Both the position numbers and the translations under genes were made by a program. A model generated the notes under the pieces. It was not told the DNA's origin and searched no databases. It worked only from the letters and a program-made list of their open reading frames with translations. A stretch of DNA of 35,382 nucleotides, taken from positions 1 through 35,382 of IMG/VR virus record IMGVR_UViG_3300025128_000157, one strand, 5' to 3'. Positions 5,775-13,421 of the stretch are shown one piece after another. Within the stretch, counting starts at the first letter, position 1. The number at the start of each line of letters is the position of its first letter. Source of the DNA: a virus.

Positions 5775-5939
5775 TTACGCTACCTGTCTACAAGAAGGAC
5801 AAGTTTTTTTTACTCCATCTGGGTGTTTTTCACAAACTATCCTTATTTCTTTTTTTGGTAAATCTTCATAAAATTCTATATGTTCATCTTTGCATTTACA
5901 AAACTTACCAAAAATTTTTTCAATTAATTTTTTAATCAT
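5775..5939 (-). CDS. Small Cys-containing protein
   Basis: From ATG 5939 (AGGA about 9 nt upstream) this is a 54-residue protein: MIKKLIEKIFGKFCKCKDEH, then a C-terminal CEKHPDGVKKTCPSC. Two Cys pairs plus a His could bind zinc. The amphipathic N-terminus could lie on a membrane. The frame is open to 5960, but that start lies in the preceding gene and lacks a good ribosome binding site. Confidence 0.6.
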   Translation of the reverse strand: MIKKLIEKIFGKFCKCKDEHIEFYEDLPKKEIRIVCEKHPDGVKKTCPSCRQVA

Positions 5940-6582
5940 GTTTTTTTTCCTCAATCTCATAGAAGAACTTATCCGTATCTTCTGTTTTCCATTGACCCGT
6001 ATCTTCTACGTTCCATTCGTTGGTTTGTACCTTCCAATCAGGAATATTATCTTTTACCGTAAAAGAAGGTAAGTCCCATATACATCTATTATTAGGTTGT
6101 GCTGCAAAATTGCCGTTATCTAACGCAATTATGTGAGCGCACTTATGTTCGTGCGGTACTTCAGAATGTTCCGTATCTAGTATATTACTCTCTGGATGTG
6201 CAAAGTCAACGGTAAATAAATATTTACCTTCGTGCCATTTTTTATCTTTACCTATATATTTTCCGTGTTGACCACTTAAAATATCATAAGTAGTAACAGC
6301 AGGATAATAACTAAAAGAATTCCAAAGCTCCAGTTCATCAAGTCTTTTGGAGGGAACAGACTTGGGTTCATAACCACGTTGAATAAAAGCCGTAATTGGG
6401 AGACGATAAAAGATTGCACCGTTTTCCATAATAGCATGCCATAAGATAGCGCGACCTGAAATACAGCTAAGACCAAAGATAATACAGTCTTCAACTTCTC
6501 CATGATGTTTTTGTAAGTCATATAAATATTCTCTCCTTATTTGTGCGTATTGTACAGGAATATTTGCATTTAAGTAAGCCAT
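5932..6582 (-). CDS. Conserved marine phage hypothetical protein (DUF-like)
   Basis: A 216-residue soluble protein with conserved-looking blocks: MAYLNANIPVQYAQIRREYL, an aromatic and acidic core (ENGAIFYRLPITAF), then HKCAHIIALDNGNFAAQPNN and a Trp-rich C-terminus. I recall homologues in cyanophages and pelagiphages, always uncharacterised. It follows the DNA polymerase by 9 nt, with GAGG before its ATG, and probably closes the replication operon. No catalytic motif is clear. Confidence 0.75.
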   Translation of the reverse strand: MAYLNANIPVQYAQIRREYLYDLQKHHGEVEDCIIFGLSCISGRAILWHAIMENGAIFYRLPITAFIQRGYEPKSVPSKRLDELELWNSFSYYPAVTTYDILSGQHGKYIGKDKKWHEGKYLFTVDFAHPESNILDTEHSEVPHEHKCAHIIALDNGNFAAQPNNRCIWDLPSFTVKDNIPDWKVQTNEWNVEDTGQWKTEDTDKFFYEIEEKKHD

Positions 6583-6591
6583 AAATTAACC

Positions 6592-8442
6592 TCATTTTAT
6601 TGTACCCCAATTTGGTCCAGATTCATAGTCTACTTTGTTAGGTACTTCAAGGTTGACTGCCTCTTCCATAATGGTTTTTATTTTTTCTGCATGCACAGAA
6701 TCTTTAACTGATATATCAAGTTCATCGTGCACTTGTATATGTGGTATTATACCTTCTTTGTATAATTCTAACATAGCTTTCTTTGTCATGTCCGCAGCAC
6801 TACCTTGTATAAGTTTATTTAATGCTTTGTATGTGTATGCACGTTTGATCCCTGGTCCGTGTTCCATGAGCGCTGCATCATGTGGTAATGCTTTATGTAT
6901 ACCAAACTGATTAGGTTCCCATAAATGGAATCTACATAGTCGACCTAGTAAAGTTCTTACTCGACCAGAGTTTTGTGCACGTTGCATAACATTATCCATC
7001 AATTGTTTTACAAATGGAACTCTGTTGTGATATTGTTTAAACAAACTATCGGCTTTGTCTTTAGACACACCTAACTCTGCTTGTAATTTATTTTTACCCA
7101 TACCATAAAACAAACCAAGATTTATAGTCTTAGCTTGTGATCTAGGTATTTCTGCCATGTCAGCAACAATATCATGAAAGTCTGCATCACCATCGTTGTA
7201 TGCATCTAAAACATCGCCAACACCATATAAATTCTGTAAAGCAGCATAATGCACTACCAACCTAGGTTCTTGCTGTGAATAGTCAAAACAACCCCATGTA
7301 TGGCCCTCCTCGGGTATAAATAATGACCTAATCCGTGGTCCAAGGTCTTTGTTTCTAGCAGGAATTTGCTGTAAATTAGGATTAGAATAACTAAACCTAC
7401 CAGTCACAGTTCCGCCATTATCTGAACGCAATTGATTTATCTCTGCATGAATTCTACCTTTATGTGAATGTTTTAATATGGTATCAATAAACGTGGTATG
7501 GGCTTTGTTTATTTCACGGGCCTGGGCAATTAGTTTCACCAGTGGGTGGGGGTGATTCTGTAAAAAATTTTTAGTAAAGGAAGGTGCTTGTGTTTTTTCA
7601 GTTCTATCGTAATCTAGTTTTAGTTTATCAAAAACTTGTGCAATACTTCTTGCAGCCCATATTTGAGTGTCTATGTTGGTTTCTTTTTTTACTTTTTGGA
7701 TTAACATGGCTTCTTGTTGCGCTAACTCTTGCTTCATTGTATGAGCTTTTTGAACGTCCACTCGAACCCCACGAAATCGCATGGCCACCAGACAAGGAAA
7801 AAGTTCCGTTTCCAGATCAAAAATAGATTGTATATCTTGGTAAAGTATTTCTTTTTTAAGTTCTTGCCATAACTCTAAAGTTATCTCTGCATCTTTTTCT
7901 GCGTATGCACCGACATAAATGGCAGGTAGTTTATACATTTCTGCCTTGGCGTCAACCCCCCAATCTTTTGCAGCTTGATATAAATCACTTTCATTTTTAG
8001 TTTTGCCAGTGTATCTTTTAGAACAGTTGTTTAAGTCATAGCGCATTTGATTTTCATCAACAAGGGCCGATGCTATCATCGTGTCTACAATTTTACCGCT
8101 GACACTTAAACCGAGCGCTTGTATCCAGCAGACGTCATACATTGCGTTGTGAAATATTTTATCTGCAGGTGTATCTAATACACCTTGAAACCATGTTAAA
8201 ACTTTTTTACGATCCATGTTGCCACCACCTTCGTGAGCAATAGGATAATAACCTGACCAGCCTGGTACAGCTACAGCTATTCCTGTAACATCACCCTTAT
8301 TAACTACAGATCCTGACCCCATTTTTATTAGGTCTGGGTCTTTAGTTTCTAAGTCAATTGCAATTTCATCATACTTAGAAAGGTCTGGAAAATTTTCAGG
8401 TGGTAACCATTCTGTTTGTGGTTTAAATAGAGGTGTCTGCAT
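6592..8442 (-). CDS. polA: Family A DNA polymerase with 3'-5' exonuclease
   Basis: The replicative polymerase of the phage, 616 residues from ATG 8442, where AAAGGG lies 7 nt upstream; the frame is open to 8457. The 3'-5' exonuclease motifs are present: DLETK (30-34), HNAMYD (98-103) and YAEKDAEIT (180-188). The polymerase core has motif A FDYSQQEPRL (386-395), motif B RSQAKTINLGLFYGMG (434-449) and motif C QVHDE (570-574). Length and layout match T7-like and marine podovirus polymerases. It lacks the 5' nuclease domain of bacterial Pol I. It overlaps the end of the DUF3310 gene by 20 nt. Confidence 0.97.
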   Translation of the reverse strand: MQTPLFKPQTEWLPPENFPDLSKYDEIAIDLETKDPDLIKMGSGSVVNKGDVTGIAVAVPGWSGYYPIAHEGGGNMDRKKVLTWFQGVLDTPADKIFHNAMYDVCWIQALGLSVSGKIVDTMIASALVDENQMRYDLNNCSKRYTGKTKNESDLYQAAKDWGVDAKAEMYKLPAIYVGAYAEKDAEITLELWQELKKEILYQDIQSIFDLETELFPCLVAMRFRGVRVDVQKAHTMKQELAQQEAMLIQKVKKETNIDTQIWAARSIAQVFDKLKLDYDRTEKTQAPSFTKNFLQNHPHPLVKLIAQAREINKAHTTFIDTILKHSHKGRIHAEINQLRSDNGGTVTGRFSYSNPNLQQIPARNKDLGPRIRSLFIPEEGHTWGCFDYSQQEPRLVVHYAALQNLYGVGDVLDAYNDGDADFHDIVADMAEIPRSQAKTINLGLFYGMGKNKLQAELGVSKDKADSLFKQYHNRVPFVKQLMDNVMQRAQNSGRVRTLLGRLCRFHLWEPNQFGIHKALPHDAALMEHGPGIKRAYTYKALNKLIQGSAADMTKKAMLELYKEGIIPHIQVHDELDISVKDSVHAEKIKTIMEEAVNLEVPNKVDYESGPNWGTIK

Positions 8443-8677
8443 CGTAATCCCTTTCAAGTATCATTTCTAAATAATGTATAGCTTTTTCAATGTCTTGCTT
8501 CTTTCCTTTTACAGAATGCCTGCATATATATTTTATAGCATTGCCCTCTGCAAAAAGCAACTTGTTCTCGTTTATAAACTCTGCAGGTTGGATTTTCATG
8601 TTGCGATAATGTTTACCGCCGATTTGGTCTTCTAAAGAATTGTATGTTGTTCCTTTAAATAAATCTTTATGTGTCAT
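8423..8677 (-). CDS. DUF3310 protein
   Basis: This 84-residue protein shows the DUF3310 pattern: DQIGGKHYRNMKIQPAEFIN followed by NAIKYICRHSVKGKKQDIEK and AIHYLEM. The family is common in phages and is sometimes annotated as a nucleotide kinase-like protein, but no enzymatic role is established. It lies between helicase and polymerase genes, overlapping both, so a replication or nucleotide-related function is plausible. Confidence 0.88.
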   Translation of the reverse strand: MTHKDLFKGTTYNSLEDQIGGKHYRNMKIQPAEFINENKLLFAEGNAIKYICRHSVKGKKQDIEKAIHYLEMILERDYDADTSI

Positions 8678-10164
8678 AGTAAATATCCCTTCTCATATTT
8701 TTTTGGTTCTATTATGTGTAAGTTTTCTTTTGTTCTTGTTGCACCAACATAAAACAATCTGTTTTCATCGTCTGGATCTCTTTCGTAACCTTTCATAGTA
8801 TTTTGTGTTAGATCTGTTAACAACACAACGTTTTGTGATTCACCACCTTTAGCACCATGTATAGTAGATAACTCTATTCTTGGTTTTTCATTTAGTCTTT
8901 CTCCATTTGCTCTCATCTTTCTTAAATAATCTACTTTAGTTTGTCCAGCATCATCAAATGCTTCAAACCAAACTGTTTTAATCTGTAAACCATAATCTTT
9001 TGTAAGTTGATCTATTGTATAAAAAGATTCTTTTGCCATACCTTTAATTTTTTTCTTGTGCCAATGTTTTGGACTCATGTATTTAGATATATTTTCTATT
9101 TGTTTGTAAGATAGTGGTTGTCCTTTTAATCCACCTTCCCATGCTGTTGCTGCTTCGTGTAAATCTTTTTCTGTGCCTCTTCTGTATTTAGATGAATAAT
9201 ACAAACCACGTTGATACAAAGATTCTTCTACATCTTTTAATAAATGTTTAGTTCTAGCTAATACTAACCACTCACCTGATGACATATCAATTGTATCTGC
9301 ATTGTAATGTCTTTGTAAGCTGCCTTGATTTATTTTTGGTTGCCATGTTTTATCTATTCTGTTTCTAATTCTATTAATAATACCCATTGCTAATCCATGC
9401 ACTTTTGCTGGTATTCTAAATGATTGTGTTAGTGGTAGGTATTGTCCTTTTAAAGCTATAAAAGAATCTACATCTGCACCAGCCCATTTGTATATTGCTT
9501 GATCATCATCACCTGCAATAAAAGAATCCTGTGTTTTATTCCAAATAGTTTTTGCCATGTCCCATTGCATTAGTGACAAATCCTGTGCTTCATCAATAAA
9601 CACTACATCAAATTTTGGAGACTTATCTAATTTTGTAAACTCTGTAATCATGTCATTAAAATCTATTAAGTCGTATTCTTTTTTGTATCTGGTTAATTCA
9701 TTGTGAATAATTTTAAGTGTGCTTCTTTCTAAATCTTGTGTGTGTTCGTGTAAATCAAACTGTTGTTCTGGTGTAATGTTTCTAAGTTGTGCTAGTTGTA
9801 TAATTCTTAAATACTCACTATCAGAGTTAAATGCACTTCCTTGATCTTCTTGGTAGTCTGCATAAGTTACAGGAAAACCTAATTTTTTTCCTAAATCTTT
9901 GTAATGTCTTTGTTGCATAACCTGATCTTTTTTTATTCCAAGTCTTCTAAATGCTAGTGAGTGTAATGTTCTAAAATATGGTAAATCATCTTCTGTAAGA
10001 TTAAATTTTTTTATTGCTCTATCTCTTGCTTCGTATGCAGCTTTCTGCGTAAATGCAAAATATCCAACTTTATCAGGATCTGTATTTTTTAAATAATCAT
10101 CTACTTTGTTTAACAACGTTGTAGTTTTACCTGTGCCTGGTGGTCCTAATACTATCGTTCTCAT
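8674..10164 (-). CDS. UvrD/Rep-like superfamily 1 DNA helicase
   Basis: The 496-residue protein has all main SF1A motifs. Walker A is GPPGTGKTTT (7-16), motif II VVFIDEAQD (187-195), motif III AGDDDQAIYKWAGAD (217-231), then a QSFR motif (247-250), STIHGAKGGE (433-442) and FYVGATRTKE (471-480). It should unwind duplex DNA 3' to 5' at the expense of ATP. It is shorter than UvrD itself, as expected for a phage version. Coupling to the primase upstream (1-nt overlap) suggests it is the replicative or fork helicase. Confidence 0.93.
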   Translation of the reverse strand: MRTIVLGPPGTGKTTTLLNKVDDYLKNTDPDKVGYFAFTQKAAYEARDRAIKKFNLTEDDLPYFRTLHSLAFRRLGIKKDQVMQQRHYKDLGKKLGFPVTYADYQEDQGSAFNSDSEYLRIIQLAQLRNITPEQQFDLHEHTQDLERSTLKIIHNELTRYKKEYDLIDFNDMITEFTKLDKSPKFDVVFIDEAQDLSLMQWDMAKTIWNKTQDSFIAGDDDQAIYKWAGADVDSFIALKGQYLPLTQSFRIPAKVHGLAMGIINRIRNRIDKTWQPKINQGSLQRHYNADTIDMSSGEWLVLARTKHLLKDVEESLYQRGLYYSSKYRRGTEKDLHEAATAWEGGLKGQPLSYKQIENISKYMSPKHWHKKKIKGMAKESFYTIDQLTKDYGLQIKTVWFEAFDDAGQTKVDYLRKMRANGERLNEKPRIELSTIHGAKGGESQNVVLLTDLTQNTMKGYERDPDDENRLFYVGATRTKENLHIIEPKKYEKGYLL

Positions 10165-11651
10165 TAATATGGATCTTTTGGTTTTAATTCTTTTTGTGTA
10201 TAATCATCTGTTTTTTTATCAAATTGTTTTACAACAAATACAGATATTCTTTCTTTACTAATTCTTTTGTCATCACAGTTGCATGTTTCTTTTAACATCT
10301 GCGCTGTACGTGAGTATGGTACATCCCAACGTTTTCTAATTAAAAATTGATTGTAAAACTTATCAAATATAAAATGATGATAACCTTCTTTTGTTAAGAC
10401 ACCACCACGTTTTAAATCTTTTATGTCTGATCCTATGTGTCTATCTAAACAAAATTCTTCTAAGTGGTTTTGTAATTGATCCTGTGTAGTCACACCTTCT
10501 GGTGGATCTATTGGTTCGTGATTCTTCATCAGTGGATTTATTATCATATCCCAGTCTTTTGGTTTTACTGTTGGTGGTTTAAAATCTAACTGTTCCATAC
10601 ACGCCTCTTGAAATAAACTTTGTTGTTTTAAAAATTTTACATTTTCTAAATGTAATCGTTCACCATCTACGTTTAAATAATAATATGGTTTTTCTAATTT
10701 AATTTTTTGTAAATCAGTTAGCGCAGGAAATACTATCTCTTCACCAATACCAAACTTTCTTTCTCTACATAGTTTTTTATCACAAAGATTACACATAGGT
10801 GTGTCATTACACTTGTAACCCCATTCTTTTTTATCATGTTGACGTTTAATTATTTCTACTTCAGACTCGCTTAGTGGTGTTGTTGATGCAGTTGCATTAA
10901 ACAAAGTCATTTTACTTTTCCATTCTGCAGGCCATTTCTTTTTAGCATACACACCAAAATGAAACATAGAATTGTTACGTCCACCTTCTGGTATTTTATT
11001 CATAGCCATAAGTTCTATACACGGTGGTGCATCAGAATATTCTGATTGTGGTCTTTCTATTTTTATTTTTGTAATGTCTTTTTGTTTTACTGTATTATAT
11101 ATTGTGTAAAATTCTTCTAATGTTGCAGCATTACCATCTTCTTTAAATGCATATCGTGTTGTGTTATTACCATTAAAGTATGGTAAGTTTAAAAAATTAC
11201 CCGTATCATCTGATGATTTTAATTGTATTTGTTTTGGAAAAACTTCTGATCCGCCATATCCTAATAATGTTTTTATTTCCGTTAGTTTATCTCTCATTCT
11301 TTCTGCAGCTACGGGTAGTTCCGAAAAGAGAAAGACGTGTGCTCCCCCACTCTTTGACCTACACACAGCCAAAGGCAATTTAAATTGTTTTATTTTATCT
11401 ATAAGTTGTTTGTGATCAAACCCTGCGTAAGAATCTATATCCACACAACCCCATATACATTGATTATCTTCGTTAATTGGTATAATACCCAAACTTTGTG
11501 TACCATTTAAATGCATAGTCCACAGGTCCGTGGTCACTGGTTGACGTACAACAAATGATTGACCTTTTAATTTGACACCATTCTCAGCTGGTGTACTTAC
11601 TTTAGTACAACCATGAGCTCGTTCCAATCCCTTAAATATTTTTTCAAACAT
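10164..11651 (-). CDS. Archaeo-eukaryotic-type primase (TOTE/AEP-like)
   Basis: The 495-residue protein has an N-terminal AEP-type primase domain: CVDIDSY (69-75) carries the two metal-binding Asp, and CRSKSGGAHVFLF (97-109) carries the sxH motif. EVFPKQ follows at 136-141. PEGGRNNSMFHFGVYAKK (221-238) resembles the PriCT domain, and a Cys cluster (281, 287, 290, 295) may bind zinc or FeS. The C-terminal third may form a winged-helix part. It would synthesise primers for the family A polymerase. The ATG at 11651 has no clear ribosome binding site and lies 9 nt after a hairpin. Confidence 0.82.
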   Translation of the reverse strand: MFEKIFKGLERAHGCTKVSTPAENGVKLKGQSFVVRQPVTTDLWTMHLNGTQSLGIIPINEDNQCIWGCVDIDSYAGFDHKQLIDKIKQFKLPLAVCRSKSGGAHVFLFSELPVAAERMRDKLTEIKTLLGYGGSEVFPKQIQLKSSDDTGNFLNLPYFNGNNTTRYAFKEDGNAATLEEFYTIYNTVKQKDITKIKIERPQSEYSDAPPCIELMAMNKIPEGGRNNSMFHFGVYAKKKWPAEWKSKMTLFNATASTTPLSESEVEIIKRQHDKKEWGYKCNDTPMCNLCDKKLCRERKFGIGEEIVFPALTDLQKIKLEKPYYYLNVDGERLHLENVKFLKQQSLFQEACMEQLDFKPPTVKPKDWDMIINPLMKNHEPIDPPEGVTTQDQLQNHLEEFCLDRHIGSDIKDLKRGGVLTKEGYHHFIFDKFYNQFLIRKRWDVPYSRTAQMLKETCNCDDKRISKERISVFVVKQFDKKTDDYTQKELKPKDPY

Positions 11652-11660
11652 ATTTTTTAA

Positions 11661-11690
11661 TGGGCGCTTCCACTCTCGCTTTCACGCCCA
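11661..11690. promoter_or_regulatory. 6-bp hairpin before the primase start
   Basis: TGGGCG (11661-11666) and CGCCCA (11685-11690) are perfect complements with an 18-nt loop, in the 54-nt gap between the candidate ssDNA-binding gene and the primase. The local DNA is G+C-rich. In the minus-strand RNA the stem ends 9 nt before the primase ATG, which lacks its own ribosome binding site. It may regulate translation or protect an mRNA end. There is no U-tract for a standard terminator. Confidence 0.45.
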
Positions 11691-11705
11691 CTCCTAGGAT
11701 TTTAT

Positions 11706-12464
11706 TTAGTATGGTGAATCTGTTTTTGATTCGTCTGATCCGTGTTTAACTTGCACATCACCTTTACCAACTTGTTCAGCAAAAGATTTTGCAATTCCAT
11801 AAACACCTTGATCTTCAACCGGACCAACTTTAGACACTTCCCAACCAAACCATGTTCCTTTGTCATTTGACATTTGAACAGTTTTTAGATTGTAAATATG
11901 GCTATATGTTGGCGGTGTAAACAAACCAGTTTTACCTTGCAATTTAATTCCCATCATAATGGAATTCCATTTACGACTAATTTTTAGTTGAGTCGCTTTC
12001 ATAGAAATTAAAGCAGTTTGTGGTGAATCACCTAACACAACTACATAGTGATTTGCAGTGTTGTCAATGTAATTACCATTTGGCAATCTATCTTTGTAAG
12101 ATTTATCACGAGTTGTTTGACTCATAATATCAGAACTAGCATCGTGAATTGCAACGGGTGCACCAGTGCCAGCTCCTCTGTCTTGCCATTCTATTAATTT
12201 TCTTTCATAGAATACTGGCAGTACATTTATTCCCTTACTTCCATCATAAAGTTCATTTGTGACACTGTTAATAATCATACCTGGTTCGGCATCCTTAACA
12301 TATCTTGCGTGTACTTTATTTACTTCAGGAGATAGTTGTCCTAATACTTTCAGAAATGGTAGTGCAAGATCTTCTTGCGTCATGTTCTGAGAGCCTTTAT
12401 CTGCATCAGCTTCAAACATATTGACTGCTAATGCACCTTCTTCTTTTTTTACTACTTGGTTCAT
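11706..12464 (-). CDS. Candidate ssDNA-binding or replication-associated protein
   Basis: A 252-residue protein lacking a recognisable enzyme motif. It has a leading acidic stretch, conserved-looking blocks (LALPFLKVLGQLSPEVNK; GINVLPVFYERKLIEWQDRG) and a polar C-terminus. Its place between a coiled-coil replication-operon gene and the primase suggests a single-strand-binding protein with a role like that of T7 gp2.5. That call is from position and composition, not from a motif. AAGGAA lies upstream of the ATG. Confidence 0.5.
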   Translation of the reverse strand: MNQVVKKEEGALAVNMFEADADKGSQNMTQEDLALPFLKVLGQLSPEVNKVHARYVKDAEPGMIINSVTNELYDGSKGINVLPVFYERKLIEWQDRGAGTGAPVAIHDASSDIMSQTTRDKSYKDRLPNGNYIDNTANHYVVVLGDSPQTALISMKATQLKISRKWNSIMMGIKLQGKTGLFTPPTYSHIYNLKTVQMSNDKGTWFGWEVSKVGPVEDQGVYGIAKSFAEQVGKGDVQVKHGSDESKTDSPY

Positions 12465-12466
12465 GT

Positions 12467-13018
12467 TTATTGTTTCCTTTTTATTGTTGTTTTATTTCCA
12501 ACGAATACGTTGAAAAGTTCCGTTGGCATTTCTTTACCTGCCTCAATACGTTCACGGACTAACGCTTTGAGAGTCATAGGTTCAACCTTTAATTTTTGTT
12601 GAGGTTGATATCCATGACTCTCTGCAAGGTTGGCATAATCAGCCGCCTTGTTATCCTCGTTACGACCAAAAGATACGGATATCTCATTTTTGATTATATC
12701 TCCTAGTCCATTATTACGAAGCCATCCAAACGCTGCCTCTCTATTTGCAATAGTGATGCTTGCGCTGTAATTTGGTTTTACATCTACAGAAGATCCATCC
12801 ATAAGTTTAAGATGTGATAAACCCATCTCAGACATCATAGTTGGAATTACTTCTCCAGATATATTATCAATTTGTTTTTTTGTATTTTTTATATTTTCCT
12901 CTTGTAGTTCAAGTCTTTTATTTAGATCTTCTAATTTTTCTACTTGGTCTGCAAGTGATTGTATATTGGTTGTTTTTTGCAAAACATTTTCTTGGTCTTT
13001 TTCAAAATCAATTTTCAT
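12467..13018 (-). CDS. Conserved coiled-coil phage protein
   Basis: The start at 13018 is supported by AAGGAG at a 6-nt distance; the frame is open to 13105. The 183-residue protein has an N-terminal coiled coil and then a compact domain containing MSEMGLSHLKLMDGSSVDVK and GWLRNNGLGDIIKNE, followed by SVSFGRNEDNKA. I remember this domain as a frequent replication-region protein in phages, without an established role. It overlaps the gene at 13367 by 11 nt. Confidence 0.65.
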   Translation of the reverse strand: MKIDFEKDQENVLQKTTNIQSLADQVEKLEDLNKRLELQEENIKNTKKQIDNISGEVIPTMMSEMGLSHLKLMDGSSVDVKPNYSASITIANREAAFGWLRNNGLGDIIKNEISVSFGRNEDNKAADYANLAESHGYQPQQKLKVEPMTLKALVRERIEAGKEMPTELFNVFVGNKTTIKRKQ

Positions 13019-13367
13019 TAATTTCTCCTTTCTCGTATAGATTAATTTCAATAGGATAATATGCTCTTTCTTGTTTGTCCCATTTAAGTAAATTGTATTT
13101 ACCATTTGTCATGTCAGAAACTATTGAACATGCAACACCTATAATAGCAGGATCACCAGTCAATAATAAATAATCTTCTGTCGTAAAATCTTTTAATGCT
13201 TTTCGTAATTTAAAAATTAACGGACCAGGAGAAAATATTATTTGTGAAAATTCTGGTAGTAAAAATTCAAACTTACCATATTTTGCAGCACCCATAATAT
13301 TAATTTTTGGTGCGCCTGATTGAGTTCCAGCAACTTCTTGAATTACATAAACTTTATTTTCTTTCAT
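13008..13367 (-). CDS. Conserved hypothetical protein, first gene of the replication operon
   Basis: The ATG at 13367 gives 119 residues (MKENKVYVIQEVAGTQSGAP ...), with a core of FLLPEFSQIIFSPGPLIFKL and LLLTGDPAIIGVACSIVSDM. An upstream TTG in the same frame is less likely. There is no ribosome binding site: the -10 box ends 7 nt before the ATG, predicting a leaderless message. I recall homologues in other marine phage replication modules. Its role is unknown, but its place as first early gene suggests regulation or replication initiation. Confidence 0.65.
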   Translation of the reverse strand: MKENKVYVIQEVAGTQSGAPKINIMGAAKYGKFEFLLPEFSQIIFSPGPLIFKLRKALKDFTTEDYLLLTGDPAIIGVACSIVSDMTNGKYNLLKWDKQERAYYPIEINLYEKGEINEN

Positions 13368-13369
13368 GC

Positions 13370-13398
13370 TTGACAATATAGGTCCTGTCTATTATATT
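13370..13398 (+). promoter_or_regulatory. Rightward half of a palindromic two-way promoter
   Basis: On the plus strand TTGACA (13370-13375), 17 nt, TATATT (13393-13398). It drives the SNF2-like helicase at 13422. The predicted leader is about 17 nt with a purine-rich AGAAAGAAGAAAA segment. Both promoters occupy the same bases, so only one polymerase can bind at a time. The symmetry could also serve a dimeric repressor. Confidence 0.75.
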
Positions 13399-13403
13399 GT
13401 CAA
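13370..13403 (-). promoter_or_regulatory. Leftward half of a palindromic two-way promoter
   Basis: On the minus strand TTGACA (13398-13403), 17 nt, TATATT (13375-13380). The two arms TTGACAATATA and TATATTGTCAA are exact reverse complements of 11 bp with 12 bp between them. The predicted start site falls at or next to the ATG at 13367, so the replication operon would begin with a leaderless gene. Confidence 0.75.
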
Positions 13404-13421
13404 CTAGAAAGAAGAAAAACT

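Noticed and set aside
6276-6521. Minus-strand frame with a hydrophobic C-terminus
   Set aside because: Fully inside the conserved 216-residue gene in another frame, with no independent ribosome binding site.
7584-7826. Plus-strand frame with membrane-like segment
   Set aside because: Lies antisense to essential DNA polymerase motifs and has no promoter or ribosome binding site.
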